This document shows positions 46,566 to 54,396 of a stretch of 64,000 nt of DNA, one piece after another. Every line of letters begins with the position of its first letter. Within the stretch, counting starts at the first letter, position 1. The translations under genes and the position numbers were made by a program. Location: assembly GCA_009841105.1 (NCBI GenBank), contig VXMM01000043.1:1-64000 (forward strand), given 5' to 3'. Under the pieces are notes generated by a model. The model saw nothing but the letters and a program-made list of their open reading frames with translations. It was not told the origin of the DNA and made no database searches. Source of the stretch: Acidimicrobiia bacterium (GTDB lineage Bacteria > Actinomycetota > Acidimicrobiia > Spongiisociales > Spongiisociaceae).

Positions 46566-47528
46566 GTGGAACGGCCAGTGTCGGAAGATCTGATCATCGA
46601 TTGCGACACGGGTTCTGACGATGCCATCGCCCTGCTCGTCGGCGCCCTCCATCGAGATCTGAACCTGATCGCGGTCACCACGGTCGCCGGCAACTGTCCC
46701 ATCGAGGTCACCACGCTCAACACCCTCAAGGTGCTCGAGAGCGCTCAGATCTCGGGAGTCCCGGTGTACCGGGGGGCCGACGGTCCTCTCATCGGCCAGA
46801 TCGACCGTACCGCCGGATGGCCCCAGGATCTGGACCTGCCGGAGCCGTCGAAGACGGCCGAGCCACAGCACGCGGTGGACTTCCTGGTCGACACCTTGAC
46901 GAGCGCCGAGACCCCCATCACCATCGCCGCGGTCGGCCCGCTGACCAACCTCGCCCTCGCCTTCCGGATGCGTCCCGGCATCGTCTCCAAGATCGGGCGG
47001 CTGGCGATCATGGGAGGCGGCATCGCCGTCACCAACATCTCGGCCAGCGCCGAGGCCAACATCTTCTGGGATCCCGAGGCCGCCGATGTCGTGTTCCGGG
47101 CGGGCGTGCCGATCGACCTGTTCCCGCTGGACGCCACCCACATGGCCCCCGTCACCTCCGACCACGTGGCCCGCTGGGCCGAGGCCGGGACTCCGGCGGC
47201 CCTGACCGCCGCCGCGTTCCTGCCGGAGCGGATCCACATGTACGAGTCCAGGATGCCCGTCGAGGGGGGCGGCGCTCCCGTGCACGATGCATTGGCCGTG
47301 GGCGCGCTGGTCGATCCTGACCTGGTGCGGTTCGAGCGGGCCAACGTCGAGATCGAGCTGGACGGGACCCTCACCCGGGGTCGGACGGTCGTCGATCAGC
47401 GGCCGCACATCTTCCTCGCGGATCAACCGAAGAACGCCCGGGTGGCGGTCTGGGCGGATCGCGAGCGCTTCCTCGACTTCCTCACCGAGATATTCCACGC
47501 GCAGGGGTCCGCTGACACCGACGGATGA
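46566..47528 (+). CDS. Nucleoside hydrolase (IUNH family)
   Basis: About 320 residues. The calcium-binding N-terminal motif is IIDCDTGSDDAIALLVGA. VTTVAGNCPIEVTTLNTLKV, VYRGADGPL and TIAAVGPLTNLALAFRMRPG follow the family pattern, and HDALAVGALVDPDLV contains the conserved late His-Asp. It should split ribonucleosides or related N-ribosides taken up by the adjoining importer. GTG 46566 follows GGGGAG at a normal distance; GTG 46536 and 46578 are alternatives. First gene of its operon. Confidence 0.9.
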   Translation: MERPVSEDLIIDCDTGSDDAIALLVGALHRDLNLIAVTTVAGNCPIEVTTLNTLKVLESAQISGVPVYRGADGPLIGQIDRTAGWPQDLDLPEPSKTAEPQHAVDFLVDTLTSAETPITIAAVGPLTNLALAFRMRPGIVSKIGRLAIMGGGIAVTNISASAEANIFWDPEAADVVFRAGVPIDLFPLDATHMAPVTSDHVARWAEAGTPAALTAAAFLPERIHMYESRMPVEGGGAPVHDALAVGALVDPDLVRFERANVEIELDGTLTRGRTVVDQRPHIFLADQPKNARVAVWADRERFLDFLTEIFHAQGSADTDG

Positions 47529-47573
47529 ACTAGCCGCAGCCCACACACACCTCCACGCCCCACTGGAGCCGAC

Positions 47574-48464
47574 ATGTCCAAGCCGAAAAAGAAGGCCCGG
47601 TACTCCCGCTTCATCACCGTGGCCGGCTTCCTGGGGCCCTTCCTGGTGTTGCTGGTGGTCTTCCGCCTCATACCGATCGCCGAGGTCGTCCTGACCAGCC
47701 TCCAGCAGTTCAACCTGCTCCGTCCCGACGACCGCGAGTTCATCGGCGCGGACAACTTTGTCAGGCTGGCGTCCGACTACCGGTTCCTGAAGTCGATGCG
47801 GGTCAGCGCCACCTTCGTGATAGGCATGCTCGTCCTCCAGATCCCGCTGGCATTGGCGCTGGCGATGGCTTTGCGCGGCTCGCAGCGGGGGATCCGCCGC
47901 ATCCGCACCATCGTGTTCTCCCCCGTCACCATGTCGATCGTGGTGGTGACGGCGATCTGGCGGCTGCTGCTGGACCCGGCCAACGGCATATTCAACGGGG
48001 TGCTGGAACGGCTCGGTTTCGAGGGTCTCGACTTCATCACCAGCACGTCGCAGGCGCTCCCGTCGCTGATGCTGATGATCATCTGGTACCAGATCGGGTT
48101 CACGATGATCCTGTTCGTGGCCGGCCTGCAGGCCATCCCCACCGTCTATGCCGAGGCCGCCGCGGTGGACGGCGCCGGACCGTGGCAGCGGTTCCGGTTC
48201 GTGACCCTCCCGCTCCTGTCGAGGACCACCGTGTTCGTGGTGGTCATCATCACCATCTTCAGCTTCCAGCAGTTCGCCCCGGCCTACGTGATGACCCGCG
48301 GCGGGCCGAGCGACAGCACGCTGTTCGTGGTGTACTACCTCTACCAGCAGGCCTTCAGCTTCCTGGACCCGGGCTACGCATCGGCCATCGCCGTGGTCTT
48401 CCTGGCCACGGTGCTGGTGGTGGCCCTCCTCCAGCGGCGGCTGCTGTCTAGGACGGACGCCTGA
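47574..48464 (+). CDS. ABC importer permease 1 (MalF/UgpA type)
   Basis: A 296-residue permease with about six helices, starting FITVAGFLGPFLVLLVVFRL. The ATPase-coupling loop is TVYAEAAAVDGAGPWQRFRFVTLPLL (EAA motif, near residue 200). A basic N-terminus faces the cytoplasm. It forms the membrane channel with the next gene product, sharing one base at the junction (TGATGG), and probably works with the divergent binding protein. Confidence 0.92.
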   Translation: MSKPKKKARYSRFITVAGFLGPFLVLLVVFRLIPIAEVVLTSLQQFNLLRPDDREFIGADNFVRLASDYRFLKSMRVSATFVIGMLVLQIPLALALAMALRGSQRGIRRIRTIVFSPVTMSIVVVTAIWRLLLDPANGIFNGVLERLGFEGLDFITSTSQALPSLMLMIIWYQIGFTMILFVAGLQAIPTVYAEAAAVDGAGPWQRFRFVTLPLLSRTTVFVVVIITIFSFQQFAPAYVMTRGGPSDSTLFVVYYLYQQAFSFLDPGYASAIAVVFLATVLVVALLQRRLLSRTDA

Positions 48465-49360
48465 TGGCCGGGCTGAAGCTGATGCGCCGCCGGCGGGAGG
48501 CGGAGCAGGCTCCGATGCGGCTGAGCGCTCCGGTGCCCGGATACCTCCGGGTGGCGCTCGGCATCGCCGTGGCATTGGTGTTCATCGCCCCGGTGTGGTG
48601 GGTGGTGGCGGCGTCGTTCAAGCCGCAGTTCGCCATCTTCCGGGACGCCTCGCCGGTCACCGCGGCCACGTTCCTCCCCTTCGACGCCACCCTCGACAAC
48701 TACCGGGAGGTGTTCGGCCGCCTCGGTATGGGTCGGGCCCTGATCAACTCCACCATCGTGGCGGTGTCACAGGTGATCCTGACCCTGGTTCTGTGCTCGA
48801 CTGGCGCCTACGCGTTCTCCCGCCTGCGCTTCCCGGGGCGGCGGGTGCTGTTCATCATCATCCTGGGAACGCTCCTCGTGCCCTTCGAGTCGATCCTCAT
48901 CCCGATGTACCTCATGGCCAGCCGCCTCGGGCTCGGGGACATGCTGCCGGCGGTGTTCCTGCCGGAGATCGCCAGCGCCTTCGGCCTATTCCTGCTGCGG
49001 CAGGCTTTCGACGACGTCCCCCGCGAGCTCGACGATGCCGCCCTGGTCGACGGGGCGTCCCACTTCCGGGTCTACTTCGACGTCCTCCTCCCGAACATCA
49101 AGCCGGCCCTGGCGACCCTGGTGGTGATCACCTTCCTCTGGTCGTGGAACGGCTTCCTGTGGCCCCTCGTGATCATCCAGCGCCCCGAGCTGCAGCTGAT
49201 CCAGGTGGCCCTGGCCCAGACGGTGGTCCCCGGCGAGCTGCCCAACTGGGGGGCGATCCTCGGGGGGGCGACCATCGCCACGGTCCCGGTGCTGATCCTG
49301 TTCCTCCTCCTCCAGCGATACATCGTCCAGGGATTCGCCGAAAGCGCCATGAAAGGATGA
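48464..49360 (+). CDS. ABC importer permease 2 (MalG/UgpE type)
   Basis: A 298-residue permease with about six helices. The first helix follows LRVALGIAVALVFIAPVWW, and the coupling loop is ELDDAALVDGASHFRVYFDVLLP near residue 195. It pairs with permease 1. The missing ATPase may be shared from elsewhere in the genome, as is usual for such importers in Actinobacteria (established knowledge). Confidence 0.92.
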   Translation: MAGLKLMRRRREAEQAPMRLSAPVPGYLRVALGIAVALVFIAPVWWVVAASFKPQFAIFRDASPVTAATFLPFDATLDNYREVFGRLGMGRALINSTIVAVSQVILTLVLCSTGAYAFSRLRFPGRRVLFIIILGTLLVPFESILIPMYLMASRLGLGDMLPAVFLPEIASAFGLFLLRQAFDDVPRELDDAALVDGASHFRVYFDVLLPNIKPALATLVVITFLWSWNGFLWPLVIIQRPELQLIQVALAQTVVPGELPNWGAILGGATIATVPVLILFLLLQRYIVQGFAESAMKG

Positions 49361-49363
49361 CCG

Positions 49364-49774
49364 ATGAGCCGGACAGCCGTTGACCTCCCGCTCTATCCCG
49401 GGTTCGAGGGCCCGTACTCCCAGGGCGCCGCCGGCGGCGGCATCCTGTACACGTCCGGCCAGCTCCCGTTCGACCCGGAGGCCGGGAGGATCGTGGACGG
49501 CCCGGTGGCGGCCCAGGTGAGGATGTGCATGCAGAACATCGAGCGCATCGTGGTGGCCGGCGGCTCGAACATGGACTGCGTGATACGTTGCTGCGTGTTC
49601 GCCCGGCGCTACAGCGACTTCCAGGCGGTCAGCCGGGCCTACGCCGAGGCGTTCAGCGAGCCCTACCCGGCCCGGACGTTCATCACGGTGGCGGACCTGC
49701 CGGAGGGGGTGGACGTGATCATCGAGGCCGTGGCGTTCGTGCCGGAGACCGGCCGGCCATCCGAGGATGAGTGA
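49364..49774 (+). CDS. RidA-family enamine/imine deaminase
   Basis: A 136-residue RidA/YjgF-type protein. The family pattern is clear: YSQGAAGGGILYTSGQLPFDPEAG, a CMQNIERIVVAGG helix, and PARTFITVADLPEGVDVIIEAVA near the C-terminus, including the conserved Arg and Glu. Such proteins hydrolyse reactive enamines, or act on related nitrogen compounds in catabolic operons. The gene lies three bases after the permease and overlaps the SIS gene by eight bases. Confidence 0.9.
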   Translation: MSRTAVDLPLYPGFEGPYSQGAAGGGILYTSGQLPFDPEAGRIVDGPVAAQVRMCMQNIERIVVAGGSNMDCVIRCCVFARRYSDFQAVSRAYAEAFSEPYPARTFITVADLPEGVDVIIEAVAFVPETGRPSEDE

Positions 49775-50918
49775 GGGGATGCAAGTGAGTACCTCAGACC
49801 GGACCACGGAGACCAAGCACACCGAGCTGCACATGTGGCGCGAGATCCGCCGCCAGCCCGAGGTGGCCACCCTGAACCTCGGCGACGAGGGCGGGCGCCT
49901 GGGGAGGGCGGCGGCGTGGATCGCCGAGCAGGGCTCCAAGCAACTCCACTTCGCGGGATGCGGCGACTCGCGGTTCACCGGGATAGTGGGGCGCTACGCG
50001 ATGTCGCGGTGGGCGGGGATACCGGCTGCCGTCCACCAGGCATTCGACGCGCAGGCCCACCTGCTGGACGAGATCAGCGGAGGGATCCTCCTGGCATACT
50101 CCAACTCCGGGGAGTCGCAGTCGACCGTGGACTGTGCCGGAGCCGCCGCAGCCCGCGGTATCCCGGTCCTCGCCGTCACCGGCCACGAAGGGTCGCGGCT
50201 GGCGCAACTGGCGGATCACGTGCTGGTGACCACCCTGCCCGAGGCGCCGGTGGCGGCGTCGCACACCACCAGCCACACCGCCATGATCGCCTCGACCCTG
50301 GGGCTCGCCGCCCGCGTCGCCGCCCTCCGGTCCAGGGACACCGCCTCGATCGACCGGGCGATCGCCAGCGCGCCAGCCGCGATGCGTTACACGATCGAGA
50401 TGGCGGGGCCGGCGGCTCAGGAGCTGGCGGCTCGGCACAGGTCCAGGGACCGCTGGGTGCTGCTCGGGGCCGGGCCCCATCACGCCACCGCCCTAACCGG
50501 GGCGGCCAAGCTCTACGAGACCGGCTACGTACCGGCGATCTGCGAGCAACTCGATGAGTACGCCCACGAGCAGATGTTCATCCTGGAGGTGGGAGACCCG
50601 GTCCTGGTGGTGACCTCGCGAGGAGCGTCGCACCGGAAGGCGGTGGTGATCGCCGACGGCGTCTCCGACCTGGGCGGCGACCCGGTCATCGTGTCGGAAC
50701 TCGCGCCTTCGGACCTCGGTGGCCATCGAGTGCTCCCGGTCGCGCCGCTGGCGGAACCCGTGGAGGAGGTAGCTGCGCTGACCCACCTCATGCCCCTCCA
50801 GCTCTACGCGCTCCACCTGGCGCTCGCCAGGGGACAGGACCCGGACCGCGTCAGGTACTTCGCCGTGAACATGCGCCTGATCGGCCAAGGCAAGACCACC
50901 CAGGACGCCGACCTGTAG
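49767..50918 (+). CDS. Double SIS-domain sugar isomerase/deaminase-like protein
   Basis: 383 residues with two SIS domains, as in the isomerase half of GlmS and AgaS-type aminosugar deaminases. Domain 1 has LHFAGCGDSRFTGIVGRYA and LLAYSNSGESQSTVDCAG. Domain 2 has WVLLGAGPHHATALTGAAKLYET, CEQLDEYAHEQMFIL and VLVVTSRGASHRKAV. There is no glutamine amidotransferase half. It should act on an amino- or phospho-sugar released in the pathway. The ATG at 49767 overlaps ridA; GTG 49785, six bases after GAGGGG, is a credible alternative start. Confidence 0.87.
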   Translation: MSEGMQVSTSDRTTETKHTELHMWREIRRQPEVATLNLGDEGGRLGRAAAWIAEQGSKQLHFAGCGDSRFTGIVGRYAMSRWAGIPAAVHQAFDAQAHLLDEISGGILLAYSNSGESQSTVDCAGAAAARGIPVLAVTGHEGSRLAQLADHVLVTTLPEAPVAASHTTSHTAMIASTLGLAARVAALRSRDTASIDRAIASAPAAMRYTIEMAGPAAQELAARHRSRDRWVLLGAGPHHATALTGAAKLYETGYVPAICEQLDEYAHEQMFILEVGDPVLVVTSRGASHRKAVVIADGVSDLGGDPVIVSELAPSDLGGHRVLPVAPLAEPVEEVAALTHLMPLQLYALHLALARGQDPDRVRYFAVNMRLIGQGKTTQDADL

Positions 50919-50952
50919 GTATCGCGTAAACCCGTCGATAGGATCGGTTGCA

Positions 50953-51489
50953 ATGGTCGATCCCCCTCTAGATATCGATGGCTTCCGGAAATGGGCTGTC
51001 GGGAACCTCGTCGACAACACAACCAGGGGGTGGTTTGCGGAGTGGCTGGTCGGCCAAGCTCTCGGCGTGATCAACGACGGCGTTACTCGAGTCGAGTGGG
51101 ACTCGGTCGATCTGCGGTACGGGGATCTCAAGATCGAGGTCAAGACCTCGGGTCTCAGCCAGAGTTGGAATCGTCTTAACCGGTCGACGCCGAACTTTCG
51201 GATCGCTCCCCGCAAGACGGCTTGGGACGCGGCTACCGACACCTGGGAGAGTTTCGATCCGCCCAGGCGTGTTGCCGACGTGTACGTGTTCTGCCTTCAC
51301 CATGCAGTGCCTGCGACGGACGAGAACGTTGCCGATCCGGCCTGCTGGACCTTCTGGGTGATCCCGACAGAGAGGCTCGACGACCGACTCGGCGCCCAGA
51401 AGACCGTACGGGTGTCAACGCTCGAAAATCTCACGACGCCGCTGCGATGGTGCGAACTGCGAGACGCCGTAGACCGTTGTGACAGATGA
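50953..51489 (+). CDS. PD-(D/E)XK nuclease-like protein
   Basis: A 178-residue soluble protein. The central segment WDSVDLRYGDLKIEVKTSGL has the D-x(n)-ExK arrangement of the PD-(D/E)XK nuclease fold, with a helix before it (TRGWFAEWLVGQALGV) and strands after (VADVYVFCLHH, CWTFWVIPTERL). This resembles restriction-like or repair-type domains. No methylase or helicase adjoins. It overlaps cbiZ by four bases, which is odd for a nuclease; the assignment rests on the motif only. Confidence 0.6.
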   Translation: MVDPPLDIDGFRKWAVGNLVDNTTRGWFAEWLVGQALGVINDGVTRVEWDSVDLRYGDLKIEVKTSGLSQSWNRLNRSTPNFRIAPRKTAWDAATDTWESFDPPRRVADVYVFCLHHAVPATDENVADPACWTFWVIPTERLDDRLGAQKTVRVSTLENLTTPLRWCELRDAVDRCDR

Positions 51490-52121
51490 GCCTTCTAGTC
51501 GAGCCCTTCCTGGCCCCTGCAACCAGCAAGCATCGGGGAGTGCTGGTGTGGCGGTGGGGAACTCCGATGTCGATGCTGTCGTCGGCGCCCGTGGGCGGTG
51601 GACCGAGCATGGCGGAGTGGGTGCTCAACATCGGCGTCGGGTCGGACTACGACCGGACGGATCTCTCCGACCATGCCGGGGAGGTGGCGGCCGAGTTGGG
51701 TCTGCTGGGAACCGGGGTGGCGATGTTCACGGCGGTGGACCTGAGCCGGCGGCAACGCAGCAGCTCCGGAGGGGTGGTGGTCGATGCCACCGTGGGGATC
51801 AGCCATCCCACCTGGGCCGCGGAGTCACTCTCGACGGAGACGCCAGCCGCGGGAGGCACGATCAACCTCGTGGTGCAGCTGCCGGTCGCACTGGATCCGG
51901 GCGCAGCAGTAAACGCGGTGATCACCGCCACAGAGGCCAAGACCCAGGCGCTGGCTGCCCACAGGGTGCCCGGAACCGGGACCGCTACCGACGCGGTCAC
52001 GATCGCGTGGCCGGCCGAGGCCACAGCGGAGCGGTTCGCCGGTCCGCGATCACAGTGGGGCACCAGAATCGCCCAAGCCGTCTACCAGGCAGTACGGGCC
52101 GGAGCCGAACCACGCGCCTGA
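51486..52121 (+). CDS. cbiZ: Adenosylcobinamide amidohydrolase CbiZ
   Basis: 211 residues matching CbiZ, which removes the nucleotide-loop side chain of salvaged corrinoids so that the cell can rebuild its own cobamide. The matching segments are GVLVWRWGTPMSMLSSAPVG, EWVLNIGVGSDYDRTD, VVVDATVGISHPTWAAE, AVITATEAKTQALAAHRVPG and TGTATDAVTIAW. No other cobalamin genes are in the window. It is translationally coupled to the nuclease-like gene by ATGA. Confidence 0.9.
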   Translation: MSLLVEPFLAPATSKHRGVLVWRWGTPMSMLSSAPVGGGPSMAEWVLNIGVGSDYDRTDLSDHAGEVAAELGLLGTGVAMFTAVDLSRRQRSSSGGVVVDATVGISHPTWAAESLSTETPAAGGTINLVVQLPVALDPGAAVNAVITATEAKTQALAAHRVPGTGTATDAVTIAWPAEATAERFAGPRSQWGTRIAQAVYQAVRAGAEPRA

Positions 52122-52262
52122 TCCCGGCCGGAACGGCAATCAGGCCAACAGCCAGGGCCGGATTCCTGGAGCCCAGGCTGGCCAAACACGGGATGCCCAC
52201 TCTCGGTGGCGTTCGCGGTCGCGCAGGTCGAGAGCCGGTAGAGGGGGTACCCGACACACCCA

Positions 52263-52337
52263 ATTCGCGGTTACGCACGCGACCGATTCCCGGTTACACG
52301 CGTAATCAACTCCCGGTTTCACACATATCCCAGTTTC
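52263..52337. repeat. Three degenerate 23-base repeats
   Basis: Units starting at 52263, 52286 and 52309 share the core ATTCCCGGTTACAC with changes, at an exact 23-base period; a shorter fourth copy follows. They lie in the 408-base gap between cbiZ and the TRAP gene, which has no gene. Multiple short terminal repeats of this kind occur at IS21-type element ends, so this may be an IS relic, or else a regulatory array. Confidence 0.55.
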
Positions 52338-52529
52338 TTCCGCCCGGGACTCCGACTCTCCTCCATCGAACAGATTCGAGGACGGTGATCACCGCAGCCG
52401 GCACCAACGTCCTACTGGACATCCGAAGACGTCGGCGCGGTCCACTCGGTGGCGACGTCAGGTGGTGGTGTCCGCTGTCGCGGGGGTAGGGTCCGGGGGC
52501 GTGTCGCAATTGTTCAGGGGTGAGGTTTG

Positions 52530-53546
52530 ATGGTTGGTCGGTGGCGGGTTTTGGTGGTGCTGGTGGCGTCCGTGGTTGTGGCGGCGGCTTGTGCGCGTGG
52601 GGAGGATTCCGAGCCGGTGACGCTCAGTCTGGGGTACCCGTTCGCGGCTGATCACCCGGTACGTGTCGGGGTCCTCGACCAGTGGGCGGAAGACGTATGG
52701 GAAGCTACCGGCAACACCGTGCGGGTGGAGTTCCACCCCGAACAGGCTCTCAGCGCAGCGGCGGAGACATACGCGAGCGTGGCCGCGGGCGGCCAGGACA
52801 TCGGATGGGCCCTGCAGGGGTACTCGCCGGGGCGGTTCCCGGCTACCGACGTGGTGGAGATGCCCTTCGTTTTCGACAGCGGCGCGCAAGCCACCGAGAC
52901 GCTGTGGGCCTTGTACGAAGGGTTCGAAGCCTTGCGCGACGAGTACGCCGACGTGAAGGTGTTGGGTTTGTGGACAGGCGGCCCGGGCGACCTGTGGCTG
53001 GTGGACGGCGCCGCATCGTCTGTGGCCGACCTAGCGGGGCTCACACTGCGATCGCCGACCCCCGTACAGGCCGCGGTGATCACAGCCTTGGGCGCCATCC
53101 CCGTGAGCATGGCCGCTCCTGACATGCGGGCGGCTATCGACGCCGGCGAGATCGACGGTCTGTTGACGGTCGACACGGCTCTGGCCACCCACAACCTGAC
53201 CGACGTTATCGCGAGTGGCACCGAGTGCAGGTGCTACGTCCTTGCCTCGTTCCTGGTGATGAACCTCGAAACGTGGAACAGTCTGTCGGCGGACCAGCAG
53301 GCAGCCATAGACGATGTGTCCGCCAGGACCGTTTCCGATGCCGCAGCCGGCTTCTATGACCGGGCCAGCATCACCGCAGCCCAGCAGAACGCGGAAGCCG
53401 GGATCGTCAAGACCCTGCTCGACGACGGCCCGTTGGAGGAATGGAAACAGGCCACCCGCAGCGTGGTCGACGACTGGGTCGACAGCAACCCCGGCTTCGA
53501 CGGCCGGGCCATGTACGAACGCATGCTCGAACTAGCCGCCGGCTAA
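52530..53546 (+). CDS. TRAP transporter substrate-binding lipoprotein (DctP type)
   Basis: About 338 residues. A lipobox (VVVAAACARG) is followed by the DctP-fold domain LSLGYPFAADHPVRVGVLDQ. The family signature region is LAGLTLRSPTPVQAAVITALGAIPVSM, with the conserved Arg for a carboxylate ligand, followed by AAIDAGEIDGLLT. DctQ and DctM membrane genes are absent from the window, so it is an orphan or works with components elsewhere. The next gene starts 18 bases on and may be co-transcribed. Confidence 0.87.
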   Translation: MVGRWRVLVVLVASVVVAAACARGEDSEPVTLSLGYPFAADHPVRVGVLDQWAEDVWEATGNTVRVEFHPEQALSAAAETYASVAAGGQDIGWALQGYSPGRFPATDVVEMPFVFDSGAQATETLWALYEGFEALRDEYADVKVLGLWTGGPGDLWLVDGAASSVADLAGLTLRSPTPVQAAVITALGAIPVSMAAPDMRAAIDAGEIDGLLTVDTALATHNLTDVIASGTECRCYVLASFLVMNLETWNSLSADQQAAIDDVSARTVSDAAAGFYDRASITAAQQNAEAGIVKTLLDDGPLEEWKQATRSVVDDWVDSNPGFDGRAMYERMLELAAG

Positions 53547-53564
53547 CGCAGGAGAACATCGATC

Positions 53565-54362
53565 ATGTCCGATGGCAGCATCAGCGAGTCTTACCGTAGG
53601 GACGGCTACTACTTCCCGATCCCCGTCCTCTCGGCCGATGAAGCCCGGGAGTGCCGCCGGCGCCTGGAGGCCTTCGAGACCGAGCACCAAGGGTTGCCCG
53701 AGAAGTACCGCTTCAAGACCTACCTGGTGTGGACCTGGCTCGATCGGCTGATTCGGCATCCGCGGATCCTGGATGCCGTCGAAGCGGTCATCGGACCCAA
53801 CATCTTGTGCTGGTCGACCGACTTCTTCATCAAGGAACCGCACGATCCGGGGTTCGTGTCATGGCACCAGGACTCGACCTATTGGGGACTGGAACCTCCG
53901 GAGGTGGTCACGGCCTGGCTGGGGCTCACCGACAGCACTGTCGAGAACGGGTGCGTGCGCGTCGTGGCGGGCAGCCACCTGTGGGGCCAGCTCGCGCATC
54001 ACGACACCTTTGGAGAGGACAACCTGCTGTCTCGGGGGCAGGAGGTGATGGTGGAGGTCGACGAGAGCGAGGGGGTCGATCTCAGGCTGGCTGCCGGGGA
54101 AGCCTCGCTACACCACGTCCTGGTAGTCCACGGATCCCGGCCCAACGCTTCATCCGGCCGTCGCATCGGGATCGCCTTCCGCTACCTGGGCACCCATGTG
54201 CGGCAGACCGTGGGGGTCCGGGAGTCGGCCATGTTGGTGCGGGGAACCGACGAGTACGGGAACTTCGACCTCGAGCCCCGACCGCGGGCCGACTTCGATG
54301 AGGCGGCCCTGGCGGCCCATGCCGATGCCACGGAGCGGTTCGAGAGATTCGGAGAGACATAG
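53565..54362 (+). CDS. Phytanoyl-CoA dioxygenase (PhyH) family protein
   Basis: A 265-residue Fe(II)/2-oxoglutarate-dependent dioxygenase. The iron ligands are visible as the His-x-Asp in SWHQDSTYWGL (near residue 105) and the later His in LVVHGSRPNASSGRRIGIAF, where the second Arg would bind 2-oxoglutarate. ENGCVRVVAGSH is typical. Family members hydroxylate small acids or secondary metabolites. Its place after a TRAP binding protein suggests catabolism of an imported acid (inference). Confidence 0.9.
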   Translation: MSDGSISESYRRDGYYFPIPVLSADEARECRRRLEAFETEHQGLPEKYRFKTYLVWTWLDRLIRHPRILDAVEAVIGPNILCWSTDFFIKEPHDPGFVSWHQDSTYWGLEPPEVVTAWLGLTDSTVENGCVRVVAGSHLWGQLAHHDTFGEDNLLSRGQEVMVEVDESEGVDLRLAAGEASLHHVLVVHGSRPNASSGRRIGIAFRYLGTHVRQTVGVRESAMLVRGTDEYGNFDLEPRPRADFDEAALAAHADATERFERFGET

Positions 54363-54396
54363 CTCTCGACACCTCGCCCTGATCAGGAACCTTTGG

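Noticed and set aside
46545-48575. A 676-codon minus-strand open frame
   Set aside because: It lies opposite the nucleoside hydrolase and permease genes and is rich in Arg/Gln/His/Gly, as expected for antisense shadow.
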